From positions 1 to 52,509 of the forward strand of contig DASSIM010000049.1 of NCBI GenBank assembly GCA_035691865.1: a stretch of DNA of 52,509 bases, read 5' to 3'. Below the pieces are notes generated by a model that was not told the origin of the DNA, did not search any database, and was given only the letters and a program-made list of their open reading frames with translations. A program made the position numbers and the translations under genes. The stretch is from Nitrosopolaris sp035691865. GTDB lineage: Archaea; Thermoproteota; Nitrososphaeria; Nitrososphaerales; Nitrososphaeraceae. Of this stretch, positions 1 to 9,972 are shown in pieces. Each line of letters opens with the position of its first letter. Position 1 is the first letter of the stretch.

Positions 1-23
1 ATATTAACGAGCTTGAACAAATA

Positions 24-491
24 ATGTGTCAATCAGTAACAAAATATGGCGACATTAGCCTGAATAAAGATCGCCATCAAGTCAAAAATCATAATATTCA
101 TTATTCTAATATGTTCACCTCGGGATACTTTTCGATACGAAAGATGAACCACGTTATTCAAGTGTCAAAAATATTACTCGCGAGGCTGGCATATCAATTG
201 AGGAACGTTTCAAATCTCAGCGATATAGTGATTATTTTAAGCCCTGCTGTCGGAATACTTAAAAATATTCGCTCGTCATTAATTCCATGCATACCTGATT
301 CTCGTCAAGAACTGTGTTATATTTGTGAATTGTCTGAAGTTGTCCTGGTGGACGCTGCCCAATTGGGTGGATACACAATAAACTTTCAAACAGCAAATGA
401 AAGTGCCTTGCACCTAATAAGTGAGGCATCCTTGAATAAAGGAGGAGAACTAACAAAAGAACTTTCAGAGTTACGGCACACTACGAAATGA
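24..491 (+). CDS. hypothetical protein, 155 codons, uncertain
   Basis: I do not recognise this protein. The frame is open for 155 codons; the C-terminal two thirds (from about residue 41) look more protein-like, with a hydrophobic stretch around 67-78 and a Cys-rich patch (CYICELSE) near residue 98. An ATG at 144 could be the real start, because the first 40 residues are polar and low in pattern. It ends about 190 bases before cdvC on the same strand. No domain, signal peptide or clear membrane span is visible. It could be a lineage-specific gene or a chance frame. Confidence 0.35.
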   Translation: MCQSVTKYGDISLNKDRHQVKNHNIHYSNMFTSGYFSIRKMNHVIQVSKILLARLAYQLRNVSNLSDIVIILSPAVGILKNIRSSLIPCIPDSRQELCYICELSEVVLVDAAQLGGYTINFQTANESALHLISEASLNKGGELTKELSELRHTTK

Positions 492-644
492 CTAAATTCC
501 AACTGCTCTGCGAGCATGCTGCTCTGCATACCTCCATTGAGCATTCGTTGAGCTGAAATCTGCTCAACCCCCGATGTAGTATCTTGTGCAAATTATTTTG
601 TTTCTTACGCAACATACATTTACATCATAGTAATTCAAACGTTG

Positions 645-662
645 TGTTAAATATTATTTTAT
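645..662 (+). promoter_or_regulatory. TATA box upstream of cdvC
   Basis: An AT-only stretch (TTAAATATTATTTTATTA) ends about 19 bases before the ATG at 681. Its position fits a TBP site driving a leaderless or nearly leaderless cdvC transcript; no Shine-Dalgarno sequence lies before the ATG. Confidence 0.55.
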
Positions 663-680
663 TAGCGGTAATCAATCATC

Positions 681-1907
681 ATGAGTCTGGCTCCCCAAGA
701 ATTAGAGAATAGCGCAAGCAAATATGCCGCAGAAGCAATTCGCTTAGATTCGCAGGGCTCGCGAGGAATGGCCATACAGTCATATCAGCGGGCAATAGAA
801 TCTCTTGTAAAACTAGTACAGGTTTATCCAGAATACAAATTAAATAAAATCTATGTCGAGAGAGCTGGCGCATATCAAAGTAGAATTGAAGCTTTGCGAA
901 TGTCGCACAAGCTCGACGAAGGCAGCTTGACGAAGCATGACCAACCTACTAAGGAGAACAGGACGATTAACTCGAATCGATATGCCAAGGATGCTGGACG
1001 AACGAACGCACAGGCCGCTGAACCGTCGGATGTTGCTCTAGATGATCTCGTAATGAAGGAAAAACCAACAGTTCGCTGGCATGAGGTTATTGGACAAGAG
1101 GATGCAAAACGAGCAATTAGGGAATCTATTGTCTATCCCACAAAAAGAGCGGATTTGTTCCCTCTAGGATGGCCCAGAGGCATATTACTTTACGGACCTC
1201 CAGGGTGCGGCAAGACCTTGATCGCGGCAGCAGCTGCAGCTGAGATTGATGGCTACTTTATCAACGTTGACGCAGCTTCGATGATGAGCAAGTGGCTGGG
1301 CGAAGCAGAAAAAAACGTCTCGAAATTGTTTGTGATGGCACGTAAGCTCAACGACCGTGAAAATGTTCCCGTACTCCTTTTTGTAGATGAGATAGACTCT
1401 CTACTCGGAACCAGAAACGGCGAAGTCGGCGGAGAAGTTAGGCTAAAGAATCAGTTCCTCACTGAAATGGACGGGATAAACAGCAAATCAAAAGAGTTGC
1501 TTCTCTACGTCATTGGCGCAACTAACAAACCATGGAGTTTAGAGGCGGGATTCCTTAGACGATTCCAAAAAAGGATTTACGTGACGCTTCCAGACCATAG
1601 TTCAAGAACAAACCTATTCGTTCAATATTCCGCTGCATTGAAAAAAGAAACCTCGTTGAAATCCGAAGATCTTGCCAAATTAGGGGAAGGGTATAGTGCA
1701 AGTGACATCAAAGACATTTGTCAGTCTGCGCAGCTGAGGGTAGTTAACGAGCTATTTGAAAGTGGAAAGGCTATGGAGGCAAAGTCAAATCCTAGACCCA
1801 TTAACATGGCTGATTTCAAAGAAATTTTTAAGATCAGAAAGCCAAGTGTACCCACGGACATGATTAGAGCTTATATGAGATGGAGTGATCAGTTTAAGGC
1901 ACTCTAG
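681..1907 (+). CDS. cdvC: CdvC / Vps4-like AAA ATPase (cell division)
   Basis: A 408-residue AAA ATPase of the Vps4/katanin group. Residues 1-80 form a helical region of the MIT type, followed by a charged linker (about 80-125). The AAA module carries Walker A GPPGCGKT at 172-179, Walker B (LLFVDEID) near 234-241 and a second-region-of-homology arginine pair (FLRRF) after the sensor-1 segment GATNKP. The C-terminal helix ends like Vps4. In Crenarchaeota and Thaumarchaeota this enzyme disassembles ESCRT-III-like CdvB polymers during cell division; that role is taken from the family. No cdvA or cdvB gene is adjacent, which fits the scattered cdv loci expected in Thaumarchaeota. The ATG at 681 is supported by a TATA box just upstream. 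Confidence 0.93.
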   Translation: MSLAPQELENSASKYAAEAIRLDSQGSRGMAIQSYQRAIESLVKLVQVYPEYKLNKIYVERAGAYQSRIEALRMSHKLDEGSLTKHDQPTKENRTINSNRYAKDAGRTNAQAAEPSDVALDDLVMKEKPTVRWHEVIGQEDAKRAIRESIVYPTKRADLFPLGWPRGILLYGPPGCGKTLIAAAAAAEIDGYFINVDAASMMSKWLGEAEKNVSKLFVMARKLNDRENVPVLLFVDEIDSLLGTRNGEVGGEVRLKNQFLTEMDGINSKSKELLLYVIGATNKPWSLEAGFLRRFQKRIYVTLPDHSSRTNLFVQYSAALKKETSLKSEDLAKLGEGYSASDIKDICQSAQLRVVNELFESGKAMEAKSNPRPINMADFKEIFKIRKPSVPTDMIRAYMRWSDQFKAL

Positions 1908-1943
1908 AAAGTCAAAATGAAATGACCTTCCCTTCTTAAGGCA

Positions 1944-2492
1944 TTAGACAACCAGATCTGGGCTTTTAAATCTGTTCATTGCTTCAGAAATCTGCTTCTT
2001 TGCGATTTCTCTGCCTTTCCAGCCTATAACCTTAACATATTTTGCCTTTTCTAACTCTTTGTAGTGTTCAAAAAAATGGGAAATCTGATTACGCAGAAAC
2101 TCCGGAATGTCATCGATTTCCTTAATAGTTGAAAAGCTAGGGTCTATCTTGGTTAAAGGCACTGCAACGACTTTTGAATCATGACCTTTCTCATCCTCAG
2201 TCAAGAGTACCCCGATTGGACGAGCTCTTACCACAGCCATAGGTATTATAGGGTAATTGCCTAGCACGAGCACGTCAACCGGGTCTCCGTCTTCTTCCTT
2301 TGTCTCAGGAATGGAACCGTAGTTACATGGATAGTGCATTGCACTAAGTAAGATTCTGTCTACGAAGATTAAACCGTTCGTGGTGTCTAATTCATACTTT
2401 ATGCTGCTGTCCTTTGGGATCTCGATTATTACGTTGATTTCCTCAGGGGCATTTTCGCCAGCACCCAAGGTGTCTTTATGCGTCAAAATCAA
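1944..2492 (-). CDS. ppa: inorganic pyrophosphatase (family I)
   Basis: A 182-residue soluble pyrophosphatase that hydrolyses PPi to two phosphates and so pulls biosynthetic reactions forward. The metal-binding signature DGDPVDVLV is present near residue 70, with IIEIPKDSSIKYELD at the N-terminus and the active-site Tyr segment HYPCNYGSIP. Length matches the archaeal/bacterial family I enzyme. The first codon is TTG; a second TTG two codons on is also possible. A minus-strand TATA-like stretch (GAATATATTC, 2511-2520) lies about 25 bases upstream, consistent with a leaderless start. It converges with cdvC and is divergent from ileS. Confidence 0.95.
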   Translation of the reverse strand: MILTHKDTLGAGENAPEEINVIIEIPKDSSIKYELDTTNGLIFVDRILLSAMHYPCNYGSIPETKEEDGDPVDVLVLGNYPIIPMAVVRARPIGVLLTEDEKGHDSKVVAVPLTKIDPSFSTIKEIDDIPEFLRNQISHFFEHYKELEKAKYVKVIGWKGREIAKKQISEAMNRFKSPDLVV

Positions 2493-2510
2493 TACTTACC
2501 GCTCTTCAGA

Positions 2511-2520
2511 GAGAATATAT
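2511..2520 (-). promoter_or_regulatory. TATA box for ppa in the ppa-ileS divergent region
   Basis: The palindromic GAATATATTC lies 19-28 bases upstream of the TTG start of ppa, the distance expected for an archaeal TBP site with a leaderless start. A second AT-rich stretch around 2538-2550 could serve ileS on the other strand. Confidence 0.45.
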
Positions 2521-2567
2521 TCTTATTGCATTCTAAACAAAAAACATAAACACGAGTCAGGCGGAGA

Positions 2568-5500
2568 TTGCCACTCGTACAGATGGAACTAGCAGGCAAA
2601 TACGATGCAAAGGCGATCGAAACTGAGATTCGCCGTTATCTTCACAGTATCGACTTAGCATCTCTTGTAGAGAACGAATTGGGGGATAGTAATCAGCTGG
2701 TTGCTTTTATTGAGGGTCCCCCCACGATGAACGGCGAACCGCACGCCGGGCATCTAAGAGGGCGTATAATTAAGGATCTGTGGTACCGGTTTAGATCACT
2801 TCAAAAGCGGAAGGTTTTGTTCAGGGCCGGTTGGGACACGCAGGGTCTACCGGTCGAATTGCAGGCTGAAAAAGAATTAGGCTTAACAGGAAATAAGACG
2901 GAAAATGTAAGCAAAGTAGGACTAGAAAAAATTGTAGAGGCCTGTAAGAAAGTAATTCTTAGGTACAATGAAAGCTGGATTACCGCTGATAAGTTATTGG
3001 GCATGTCTTTCAACTATGAAAAAGCTTACTTGACCTTCCGCGATGAGTATATTGAGAGAGAATGGAAATATCTTAAAAAAGCATGGGAAACCGGAATCTT
3101 GAAAGAATGGTTTAGAGTGGTGGCATATTGCCCAGGGTGTCAGACTTCACTCAGCAATGCTGAAGTGAATCAAGGATACGAGAATGTTGAAGATCCTTCG
3201 TTGTATTATAAGGTGAAATTATCCGATCAGGATATCTATTTAGTTGTGTGGACTACCATGCCATTTACAATTGTAACGGATGAAATGGTTGGCGTCAACC
3301 CAAATGCAGCGTATGTTTACGTCAATGTAAATGGCGAGGTGTGGATAATAGCTGAAAACAGGTTGGAAGAATTAATGAGTGAATTACGGGTGACAGAATA
3401 TTACGTGAAAGGAACTGTCTTAGGCAAAGAGTTTAACGGAAGTCATTATATTCATCCGCTATTAGATCTGATCCCAAAGTTAGAGGAGCTCGCTGCGGCA
3501 GGATCTATCCACTTTATAGTAGCTGAGGAATTTGTGGATATTTCTACCGGAAGTGGTATAGTACATCTATCTCCAGCTAACGGGGAGAAAGATTTTGAAA
3601 TTGGTGCAAAAAGAAATCTGCCAATTTTTGTACCGATAGATGACAGGGTAAATTTTACCTCAGAGGCCGGATTCTTTGCAAATACCTTCGTAAGGGACGC
3701 AGATTTACAAGTCGTGGAAGCATTGAGGACATCGCATGCTCTTCTCAAGATCGGAAAGATCAAGCATCAGTATCCCACATGTTGGCGCTCCCATCATAAA
3801 CTAGTCTGGCTCGCACGACGCGAGTACTTCTATATCATAGATAAGCTAGGAGACATGCCGACCGAAGCAGCAAATAGAGTCGACTATTTCTTTGAAGCTC
3901 CAAAAAATAGATTCCTGGAAATTATCAAAGAGAAAGTTCCGTGGTGCATCACAAGGGAGCGTATATGGGGGACGCCGCTGCCTATATGGACATGCCACAA
4001 ATGTCAACATAAAGAAGCCATGTTTTCAAGAGAGGAGATCTTGAAGAAATCGATCTCTTTGCCAGATGGTCCTGGTTTCGAGCTACATCGACCACAGATC
4101 GATAGGATCGAAATAGAATGTGAAAAATGTGGTTCTAACATGCGAAGAGAACTCTTCGTCTTAGATACTTGGCATAATAGCGGAGCGGCTCCTTACGCTT
4201 CACTCAGCGACTACGAATACAAAAATCTGATTCCTGCGGTATTTATGACAGAGGGAATAGATCAAACACGAGGGTGGGCTTATACTCTTTTAATCGAAAA
4301 TGTTATTTTGAATCAAGGCGCAATCTCCCCATTTCGCACATTTCTTTTCCAAGGACACGTACTTGACGAACGAGGCAACAAAATGAGTAAAAGCATCGGT
4401 AACGTCATAGATGCTCACGATCTGTTAGGCGAACATCCCGTTGATTTAGTTCGATTTTATTTTATTTGGAAATCATCTCCTATTGATTCTCTGAAGTTCA
4501 GCCTTCAGGAAATGCGGGCAAGGCCTTACCAAATTATAAGCACGTTGTATTACTTACATGTATATTTTAAACAGAACAGCACATTTGATGGATTTGACCG
4601 AAGAACCCACGATCTAAAGTGGGTGCTAGCTAATGACCTGATGTCCCTATCTGAAATATGGCTCGTATCAAAACTCCAAAATCTTGTGGAGCAGGTTTCA
4701 ATAGCATTTGAAAGATGCAGATTCAATGAAGGTGCAAAAGCCATGGAGGAATTTATAATCAATAGTGTAAGCCAAATGTACATCCCTGCTACTAGAAATA
4801 ATCTCTGGGATGACAATGCTGAAGGCCTCAATCGAAGATTGGCCATTTATGCAGTGTTGGCCCACTCTCTAGAACGAATCGACATAATGCTGCATCCATT
4901 AGCACCATTCGTTACGGAATATCTTTATCGATCATGTTTCCCAAATAAAAAGAGTGTTTTGCTCGAACGATGGCCCGAATATGAAAATAATCTTGTTAAT
5001 AGCATCGTCGAGCAGGCCATAGATAAATGCAAGGAGATTATATCCCTATCGAACGCTGCCCGAATGAAAGCTACCTTGAAGAGGCGTTGGCCTATAAAGG
5101 AAGCCCTGATCTGTACATCAGATATTAACGTGCTGCGGGCAAAAGGAATTGCTGAAATATTGATAACCCAGCTGAATGTTGAAAGCTACCGCGTTTTTGA
5201 AGTTAATAATGCAACACTCGTGCAAAAAATTCGGAGTCTGATCGAGAATGAGCTACCCGTTGTTCCCAATGTTGCTTTGGTAAAAAAGAATGTTGCATCT
5301 AGAGTGAGGTCCGATATCGATAAGGTCAGCCTGGCTCTGGATAGAGTTGATAAGTTGGAATTGATCAAGTCTGTTGAGAGATCGGGCAAATATTCGCTGT
5401 CCTATGACAGTAAACAAATAGACCTGTCTTCCAATGATTTAGAGTTCTCATATACCGTAATTGAAAGTTACGCGATGTCAGAACGAGACAACCTTATGGT

Positions 5501-5795
5501 GTTTATTGGCACTAGGCGAGATAAAGATTTGATCATAAAGGGTATGCTTAGAGATCTCGCAAGAAATTTGCAGCAACTTCGAAAGGAGCGCGGGTACAAT
5601 CCCACAGAGATAGTCTCAACTGCTTTTGTTGCAAATTTATTTGAAGAGGAAATATCCTCGTTGTATTCAATGAAGGAAGAATTGTTGCATCTAGTACGAG
5701 TCACATCAGTGGTTCTTTCCAGAAGACCTCTTGAAAAGGTTAATTACAAAACTATCCAGCTTGATGAGAGGGTATTAGAAATCTCCGTAGAATAG
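2568..5795 (+). CDS. ileS: isoleucyl-tRNA synthetase
   Basis: A 1075-residue class Ia synthetase charging tRNA-Ile. The HIGH-type motif appears as GEPHAGHLRGR around residues 56-66 and KMSKS at 605-609 (NKMSKSIGN). The long insert between them is the CP1 editing domain, and two Cys pairs (CHKCQH, CEKCGS) mark zinc-binding knuckles in the CP region. The C-terminal 350 residues form the anticodon-binding module and archaeal/eukaryotic-type tail. The family call IleS, rather than ValS or LeuS, comes from the WDTQGLPVELQAEKELG and DTWHNSGAAPYAS stretches. The frame starts with TTG at 2568; an ATG five codons later (2583) is an equally good start. Confidence 0.96.
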   Translation: MPLVQMELAGKYDAKAIETEIRRYLHSIDLASLVENELGDSNQLVAFIEGPPTMNGEPHAGHLRGRIIKDLWYRFRSLQKRKVLFRAGWDTQGLPVELQAEKELGLTGNKTENVSKVGLEKIVEACKKVILRYNESWITADKLLGMSFNYEKAYLTFRDEYIEREWKYLKKAWETGILKEWFRVVAYCPGCQTSLSNAEVNQGYENVEDPSLYYKVKLSDQDIYLVVWTTMPFTIVTDEMVGVNPNAAYVYVNVNGEVWIIAENRLEELMSELRVTEYYVKGTVLGKEFNGSHYIHPLLDLIPKLEELAAAGSIHFIVAEEFVDISTGSGIVHLSPANGEKDFEIGAKRNLPIFVPIDDRVNFTSEAGFFANTFVRDADLQVVEALRTSHALLKIGKIKHQYPTCWRSHHKLVWLARREYFYIIDKLGDMPTEAANRVDYFFEAPKNRFLEIIKEKVPWCITRERIWGTPLPIWTCHKCQHKEAMFSREEILKKSISLPDGPGFELHRPQIDRIEIECEKCGSNMRRELFVLDTWHNSGAAPYASLSDYEYKNLIPAVFMTEGIDQTRGWAYTLLIENVILNQGAISPFRTFLFQGHVLDERGNKMSKSIGNVIDAHDLLGEHPVDLVRFYFIWKSSPIDSLKFSLQEMRARPYQIISTLYYLHVYFKQNSTFDGFDRRTHDLKWVLANDLMSLSEIWLVSKLQNLVEQVSIAFERCRFNEGAKAMEEFIINSVSQMYIPATRNNLWDDNAEGLNRRLAIYAVLAHSLERIDIMLHPLAPFVTEYLYRSCFPNKKSVLLERWPEYENNLVNSIVEQAIDKCKEIISLSNAARMKATLKRRWPIKEALICTSDINVLRAKGIAEILITQLNVESYRVFEVNNATLVQKIRSLIENELPVVPNVALVKKNVASRVRSDIDKVSLALDRVDKLELIKSVERSGKYSLSYDSKQIDLSSNDLEFSYTVIESYAMSERDNLMVFIGTRRDKDLIIKGMLRDLARNLQQLRKERGYNPTEIVSTAFVANLFEEEISSLYSMKEELLHLVRVTSVVLSRRPLEKVNYKTIQLDERVLEISVE

Positions 5796-5945
5796 ATGAA
5801 ACTTTTCACTAAAAGGTATGCAATTTTATTGCTATAAGCTAATATATGCTTGGGCCAACTACGACTAGGTAATAGCTGTACCAGATTTATAATAAGCCGC
5901 GCAGTAGCTGGAAAGATACCGTTAAGTCAATAAATATTCTCATAT

Positions 5946-5957
5946 GTTTATAAATAA
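5946..5957 (+). promoter_or_regulatory. TATA box before the gene at 5982
   Basis: The stretch GTTTATAAATAA lies about 25-30 bases before the TTG at 5982, typical spacing for a leaderless archaeal gene, and supports that TTG as the start. Confidence 0.5.
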
Positions 5958-5981
5958 AAACTTGGCGTACTATTAGACAAG

Positions 5982-6353
5982 TTGACGAATAAACAAGTGG
6001 CCATCGACGAAAAGCAAATAACGCTCGATGATTGGGTAATCGAGAGGTTCAGAGAGAAGCTCAAGAAGACTTCTATCATTGCAAACAGATTGGGAAAGCC
6101 TATCGTGTTGTACAGAAAAACCCTCGAAGAGTCTGAATGTGCTGGCGAAGAAGAAGTGGCCACACTTGTCAACGAAAGATATGTACTCGTTCAAGTTTAT
6201 ACATACGGAGGTTTTATCCCCATAAGCTTTCAGCAACAGCATGTATTCTCCATATATGAATTTCCTGCTTGGATGATGAAAAAAAGTCGAGATTTAGTTC
6301 TGCAGTGTATTGAGACAATGGATGATGAATTATCAACAGATAAGATAACATAA
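5982..6353 (+). CDS. conserved-looking hypothetical protein, 123 aa
   Basis: I do not recognise this family. The protein is soluble by appearance: a charged N-terminal helix (about 15-35), a short hydrophobic beta-like segment (KPIVLYRKTL), an acidic turn, then VLVQVYTYGGFIPISF and an amphipathic C-terminal helix. There are single Cys residues but no metal motif. Codon use and the regular alternation of structure look like a real gene. It stands alone between ileS and a long intergenic region, behind its own TATA box. A T-poor A-run follows the stop. Confidence 0.6.
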   Translation: MTNKQVAIDEKQITLDDWVIERFREKLKKTSIIANRLGKPIVLYRKTLEESECAGEEEVATLVNERYVLVQVYTYGGFIPISFQQQHVFSIYEFPAWMMKKSRDLVLQCIETMDDELSTDKIT

Positions 6354-7143
6354 AAAAAATTGAGGTCCAGATTCTTCCGACATTCATGGCATTGGGATGA
6401 ATAGTAATCTCTGTGTGCGGCATTTTAGCGTACTTCCCGCATATGATGAACAGTCAGTTTATGATTTTGAGCCACATTAGGTGGACCAACTAATGGTTCT
6501 GGCAAGGTATTACAAGTGACGCTAGGGATTGCGCTTGGGTGGATACCTCAATCGTTCTATCTGTTCAAAGATGGTCGCTCGAGATAGAGGATGAACAAAA
6601 AAATTACTCAACAAATAGTGGGCTTTTTGAAGTTAAATCATCCTATCTAGTCTAGATCCGAATTTAGTATTTATTATTAGAATTTTCTTCATTCATGCTG
6701 CCCCAGTAGATTAATATCAAGAGATGAACTAGATGTATCCTTAATATGTTAATATTATAATTGTTAGTAATACGAGTAATTCACAATGATTAATAATTTT
6801 GCTCCATATCTGTACTCACTTGACAGATGTTGAGCTAGAACGGATAATGAAGTCGCTGGTCGAAGAGCAGTTAATTGTCAAGCTACTTAGATGCTTTGAT
6901 CGCACCAATGAACACAACAACACTTATCGTGGCAATGAACACACACTACCGAGAAACAATCGTCCGTTTCGATTCTTAAATTAAATGGCCAGAAGCGGCA
7001 ATTTTGAAGACAGAAGTAGAATTTCAAGACAGCCATTAAGAAATCGGGTCTGTATGCTGGTTAGTCAGACTTTCGCACCTTATCTTAAGATGCCTACATT
7101 GAATATTTATTAAAGAATTTGTTGATAATGACTGTTTGCCACC
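6354..7143. other. 790-base region without a firm gene
   Basis: This stretch holds only a 61-codon plus-strand frame at 6799-6984, part of which (LTDVELERIMKSLVEEQLIV, then a loss of pattern) resembles a helix pair from a winged-helix protein. It may be the remnant of a small regulator. The end of the region carries the purM TATA box (about 7105-7117). I see no RNA gene or repeat. Confidence 0.4.
7105..7117 (+). promoter_or_regulatory. TATA box upstream of purM
   Basis: The stretch ATATTTATTAAAG lies 27-39 bases before the ATG at 7144, fitting a nearly leaderless purM transcript. Confidence 0.5.
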
Positions 7144-8217
7144 ATGCGGAACAAAAGTAAAGCGACATACGCCAACTCAGGAATAGATATAAAGGCGATT
7201 TTCGAAGCCAAGAAAAAAATTGGTGCTATGATTTCTGGTACTCACCTACTCCCACTTGCAGGGAAAGTTCTTTCAGGTTATGGTGGTTATGCAGGACTAA
7301 TCGATCTTGGTGGTATGGTATTGGCGCTACATGCTGATGGCGTCGGATCAAAAATAATAGTCGCTCAGATGATGAATCGTTTCGACACTATAGGCGTTGA
7401 CTGTATTGCAATGAACGTTAACGATGTTATCTGCGTCGGGGCACAACCTTTAGGATTTATTGATTATATAGCGCTAAAATCTGCCAATAAAATTCTGTTG
7501 CAACAGATCGTAAAAGGCCTCGTTGAGGGAGCAAAAGAATCTAACGTACCTATTGTAGGAGGAGAGACAGCAGTGCTCCCCGATCTTATTTCGGGGTTCG
7601 ATGATGGAAACGCCTTTGATCTTGCAGGAATGATTCTGGGAAGCGTAGCTCGGAAGTCGGATCTTGTTTTAGGTCAAAGAATATCAGTAGGCGATGTCAT
7701 CCTTGGCGTCGAGAGTAGTGGATTACATTCAAATGGCTATACGTTGGCTCGAAAAGTTCTTCTTTCAAAATATTCTTTAGATAAAATCCCTGAACATATG
7801 CTTCGTCCACTAGGAGAAGAACTACTAACTCCTACACGCGTATATGTCAGGCCAATAATCGAAATATTAAACTGCCGAAAGAGTACTCCGATTCACGGTC
7901 TAGCCCACATTACGGGTGGCTCATTCACAAAATTGGCCCGATTAAATAAACGTGTAAGATACATGCTTAACAATTTGCCCCCAGTCGAGGGTATTTTTAG
8001 ACAGATAAAAGTTGAGGGACGCGTTGACATGAATGAGATGTATAGGACTTTTAACATGGGTATCGGATTTTGTGTAATACTTCCCAAGAATTCCGTTGAC
8101 AAAGTTTTTAGTATATTTGAGAAATACAGAATGAGGTGCATACAAATCGGAACAGTTGATAAAAAAGGGAGCGGGAATGTTATAGTTAGATTAAATGGCA
8201 AAAACAATGTTCTGTAA
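7144..8217 (+). CDS. purM: phosphoribosylformylglycinamidine cyclo-ligase (AIR synthase)
   Basis: A 357-residue PurM that closes the imidazole ring of aminoimidazole ribonucleotide using ATP in purine synthesis. Visible family hallmarks are LLPLAGKVLSGYGGYAGLID near the N-terminus, LHADGVGSKIIVAQ, the segment FDTIGVDCIAMNVNDVICVG and the later IVGGETAVLPDL. The downstream GLHSNGYTLARKV segment and GLAHITGGSF are also diagnostic. Length is normal for the family. It is followed by elp3 on the same strand, with no obvious functional link. Confidence 0.95.
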   Translation: MRNKSKATYANSGIDIKAIFEAKKKIGAMISGTHLLPLAGKVLSGYGGYAGLIDLGGMVLALHADGVGSKIIVAQMMNRFDTIGVDCIAMNVNDVICVGAQPLGFIDYIALKSANKILLQQIVKGLVEGAKESNVPIVGGETAVLPDLISGFDDGNAFDLAGMILGSVARKSDLVLGQRISVGDVILGVESSGLHSNGYTLARKVLLSKYSLDKIPEHMLRPLGEELLTPTRVYVRPIIEILNCRKSTPIHGLAHITGGSFTKLARLNKRVRYMLNNLPPVEGIFRQIKVEGRVDMNEMYRTFNMGIGFCVILPKNSVDKVFSIFEKYRMRCIQIGTVDKKGSGNVIVRLNGKNNVL

Positions 8218-8277
8218 TCCCTCGGTCAGCTACCGATACTGAAGTTTGACCATCCTCCTTCGGTTAGTGCAGAATTA

Positions 8278-9963
8278 TTGTTACAGATAAGTTTCGGGAT
8301 AATATTAATATGTATTCTGCCTGCCAGAGTCAGCTTGTTGACGAACCCCTCGCTGCCTAGCGAAACAGAAGAAATACATGAAACTGCCTATGTTTACGCG
8401 TGCAAGCATATCGCTTCACAAATCCAATCGAGGAGCAACCTATCTCGCCATGATATTGCGAAAATCGTGAGAAACGCGTCAGGTAAATATTGCCTTTCAA
8501 CATTGCCAAGAAATCAGGACATTATAGGATACCTTGATATTTTAAACTCTTACCGAAAAGTTTTGATGGTCAAACCTGTAAAGACCGCATCTGGCGTAGT
8601 GATAATTGCCGTAATGCCTAAACCTTATGCCTGTCCACAGGGCAGATGCGTATACTGTCCTGGCGGGATTTCGGCTAACACTCCGCTAAGTTACACAGGT
8701 CGTGAACCTGCAACAATGCTTGCTCAAAAGTTTGAATACAATCCGTTTGACCAGATTCGATCTAAATTATTTCATATCCGTTCCCTAGGCCATGACGCAG
8801 GAAAGGTGGAGATTGTGATCGTAGGCGGTACCTTTCCGTTTATGCCTCATGGCTATCAAAGAGAATTTGTAAAATTGTGTTTTGATGCTTTAAATCATGA
8901 TAACGATAAAAGCGTTGCTTCGTTAAGCCTTTATGAAGCGATGAAAACAAATGAGACAGCAAAGACTCGCTGCGTCGGTCTAACAGTCGAGACAAAGCCA
9001 GATTATTGTAAGGAGCAGCATATTGACTTGATGCTCGAGATGGGGATCACACGTGTAGAGGTGGGAGTTCAATCCTTACAAGAGGATGTTTATAAGGCTG
9101 TCAACCGCGGCCACGATCTCGATGATGTTATAGAGTCGTTTCAAATTGCACGTGATAGCGGGCTTAAGATTGTCGCGCACATGATGCCTGGATTGCCTGG
9201 TTCATCACCTGAGAAAGACATACAAGACTTTACCACTTTGCTCGAAAATCCTCTCTTTAAGCCAGACATGCTAAAGATATATCCTACACTCGTCCTAAAG
9301 GATACCCCTTTGTATAAACTCTACAGGAGTGGAAGATATACCCCATATTCTCAGGACGAGTTGATAGACATTTTGATCGCGGTGAAGAAAAAGGTACCCC
9401 CATGGATTAGAATTATGCGCGTCCAGAGGGAGATAGAGCCGATGGATATTATCGCAGGTCCAAAATTCGGAAACTTGAGACAGATTGTACTACGGAAACT
9501 ACATGACCAAGGGTTGAGGTGTAATTGCATAAGATGTAGAGAGGTAGGATCAGGTGGAAAAATGTCCATGTTAATGGAAGACATTACCTTGCATAGAATC
9601 GATTACTGGGCAGCTCGCGGAACGGAAGTATTTCTAGCTTTCGAGAACAGCAATCATTCAAAGATTTTGGGTTTCTTAAGATTACGTCGAATAAAGTGTT
9701 CTCACAGGAAGGAGCTAAAACAAGATTCTGCGATCGTAAGGGAGCTTCACATCTACGGTCCGATGTTAAATGTAGGTAGTAGAGGAGATAGATCCTATCA
9801 GCACAGCGGATTTGGCGCTCTGTTGATGCAGGAAGCAGAGAGGATTGCGAGCCAGGAATTCGGAGTTCGAAAATTATCTGTGATAAGCGCGGTAGGAACA
9901 AGAGAATACTACAAGAAGCTTGGATACGAGAACGATGGTCCCTATATGTCAAAGGTGCTTTAA
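8278..9963 (+). CDS. elp3: Elp3-type tRNA wobble-uridine acetyltransferase
   Basis: A radical-SAM/GNAT fusion that modifies U34 of tRNA at carbon 5, the activity known for archaeal Elp3 alone. The N-terminal region (HIASQIQSRSNLSRHDIAK) matches Elp3; the iron-sulfur cysteines appear as CPQGRCVYCPGG. The middle has the TETKPDYC-like segment VETKPDYCKEQH and the C-terminal GNAT domain ends with GFGALLMQEAERIA and EYYKKLGYENDGPYMSK. The first 20 residues from TTG 8278 are hydrophobic and unlike the family; an in-frame TTG at 8338 gives 541 residues and is my preferred start. lysS follows after 9 bases, so the two are probably cotranscribed. Confidence 0.93.
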   Translation: MLQISFGIILICILPARVSLLTNPSLPSETEEIHETAYVYACKHIASQIQSRSNLSRHDIAKIVRNASGKYCLSTLPRNQDIIGYLDILNSYRKVLMVKPVKTASGVVIIAVMPKPYACPQGRCVYCPGGISANTPLSYTGREPATMLAQKFEYNPFDQIRSKLFHIRSLGHDAGKVEIVIVGGTFPFMPHGYQREFVKLCFDALNHDNDKSVASLSLYEAMKTNETAKTRCVGLTVETKPDYCKEQHIDLMLEMGITRVEVGVQSLQEDVYKAVNRGHDLDDVIESFQIARDSGLKIVAHMMPGLPGSSPEKDIQDFTTLLENPLFKPDMLKIYPTLVLKDTPLYKLYRSGRYTPYSQDELIDILIAVKKKVPPWIRIMRVQREIEPMDIIAGPKFGNLRQIVLRKLHDQGLRCNCIRCREVGSGGKMSMLMEDITLHRIDYWAARGTEVFLAFENSNHSKILGFLRLRRIKCSHRKELKQDSAIVRELHIYGPMLNVGSRGDRSYQHSGFGALLMQEAERIASQEFGVRKLSVISAVGTREYYKKLGYENDGPYMSKVL

Positions 9964-9972
9964 ACAACTTTA

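Noticed and set aside
9584..9967. 127-codon minus-strand frame opposite elp3
   Set aside because: Covers the conserved GNAT domain of elp3; shadow.
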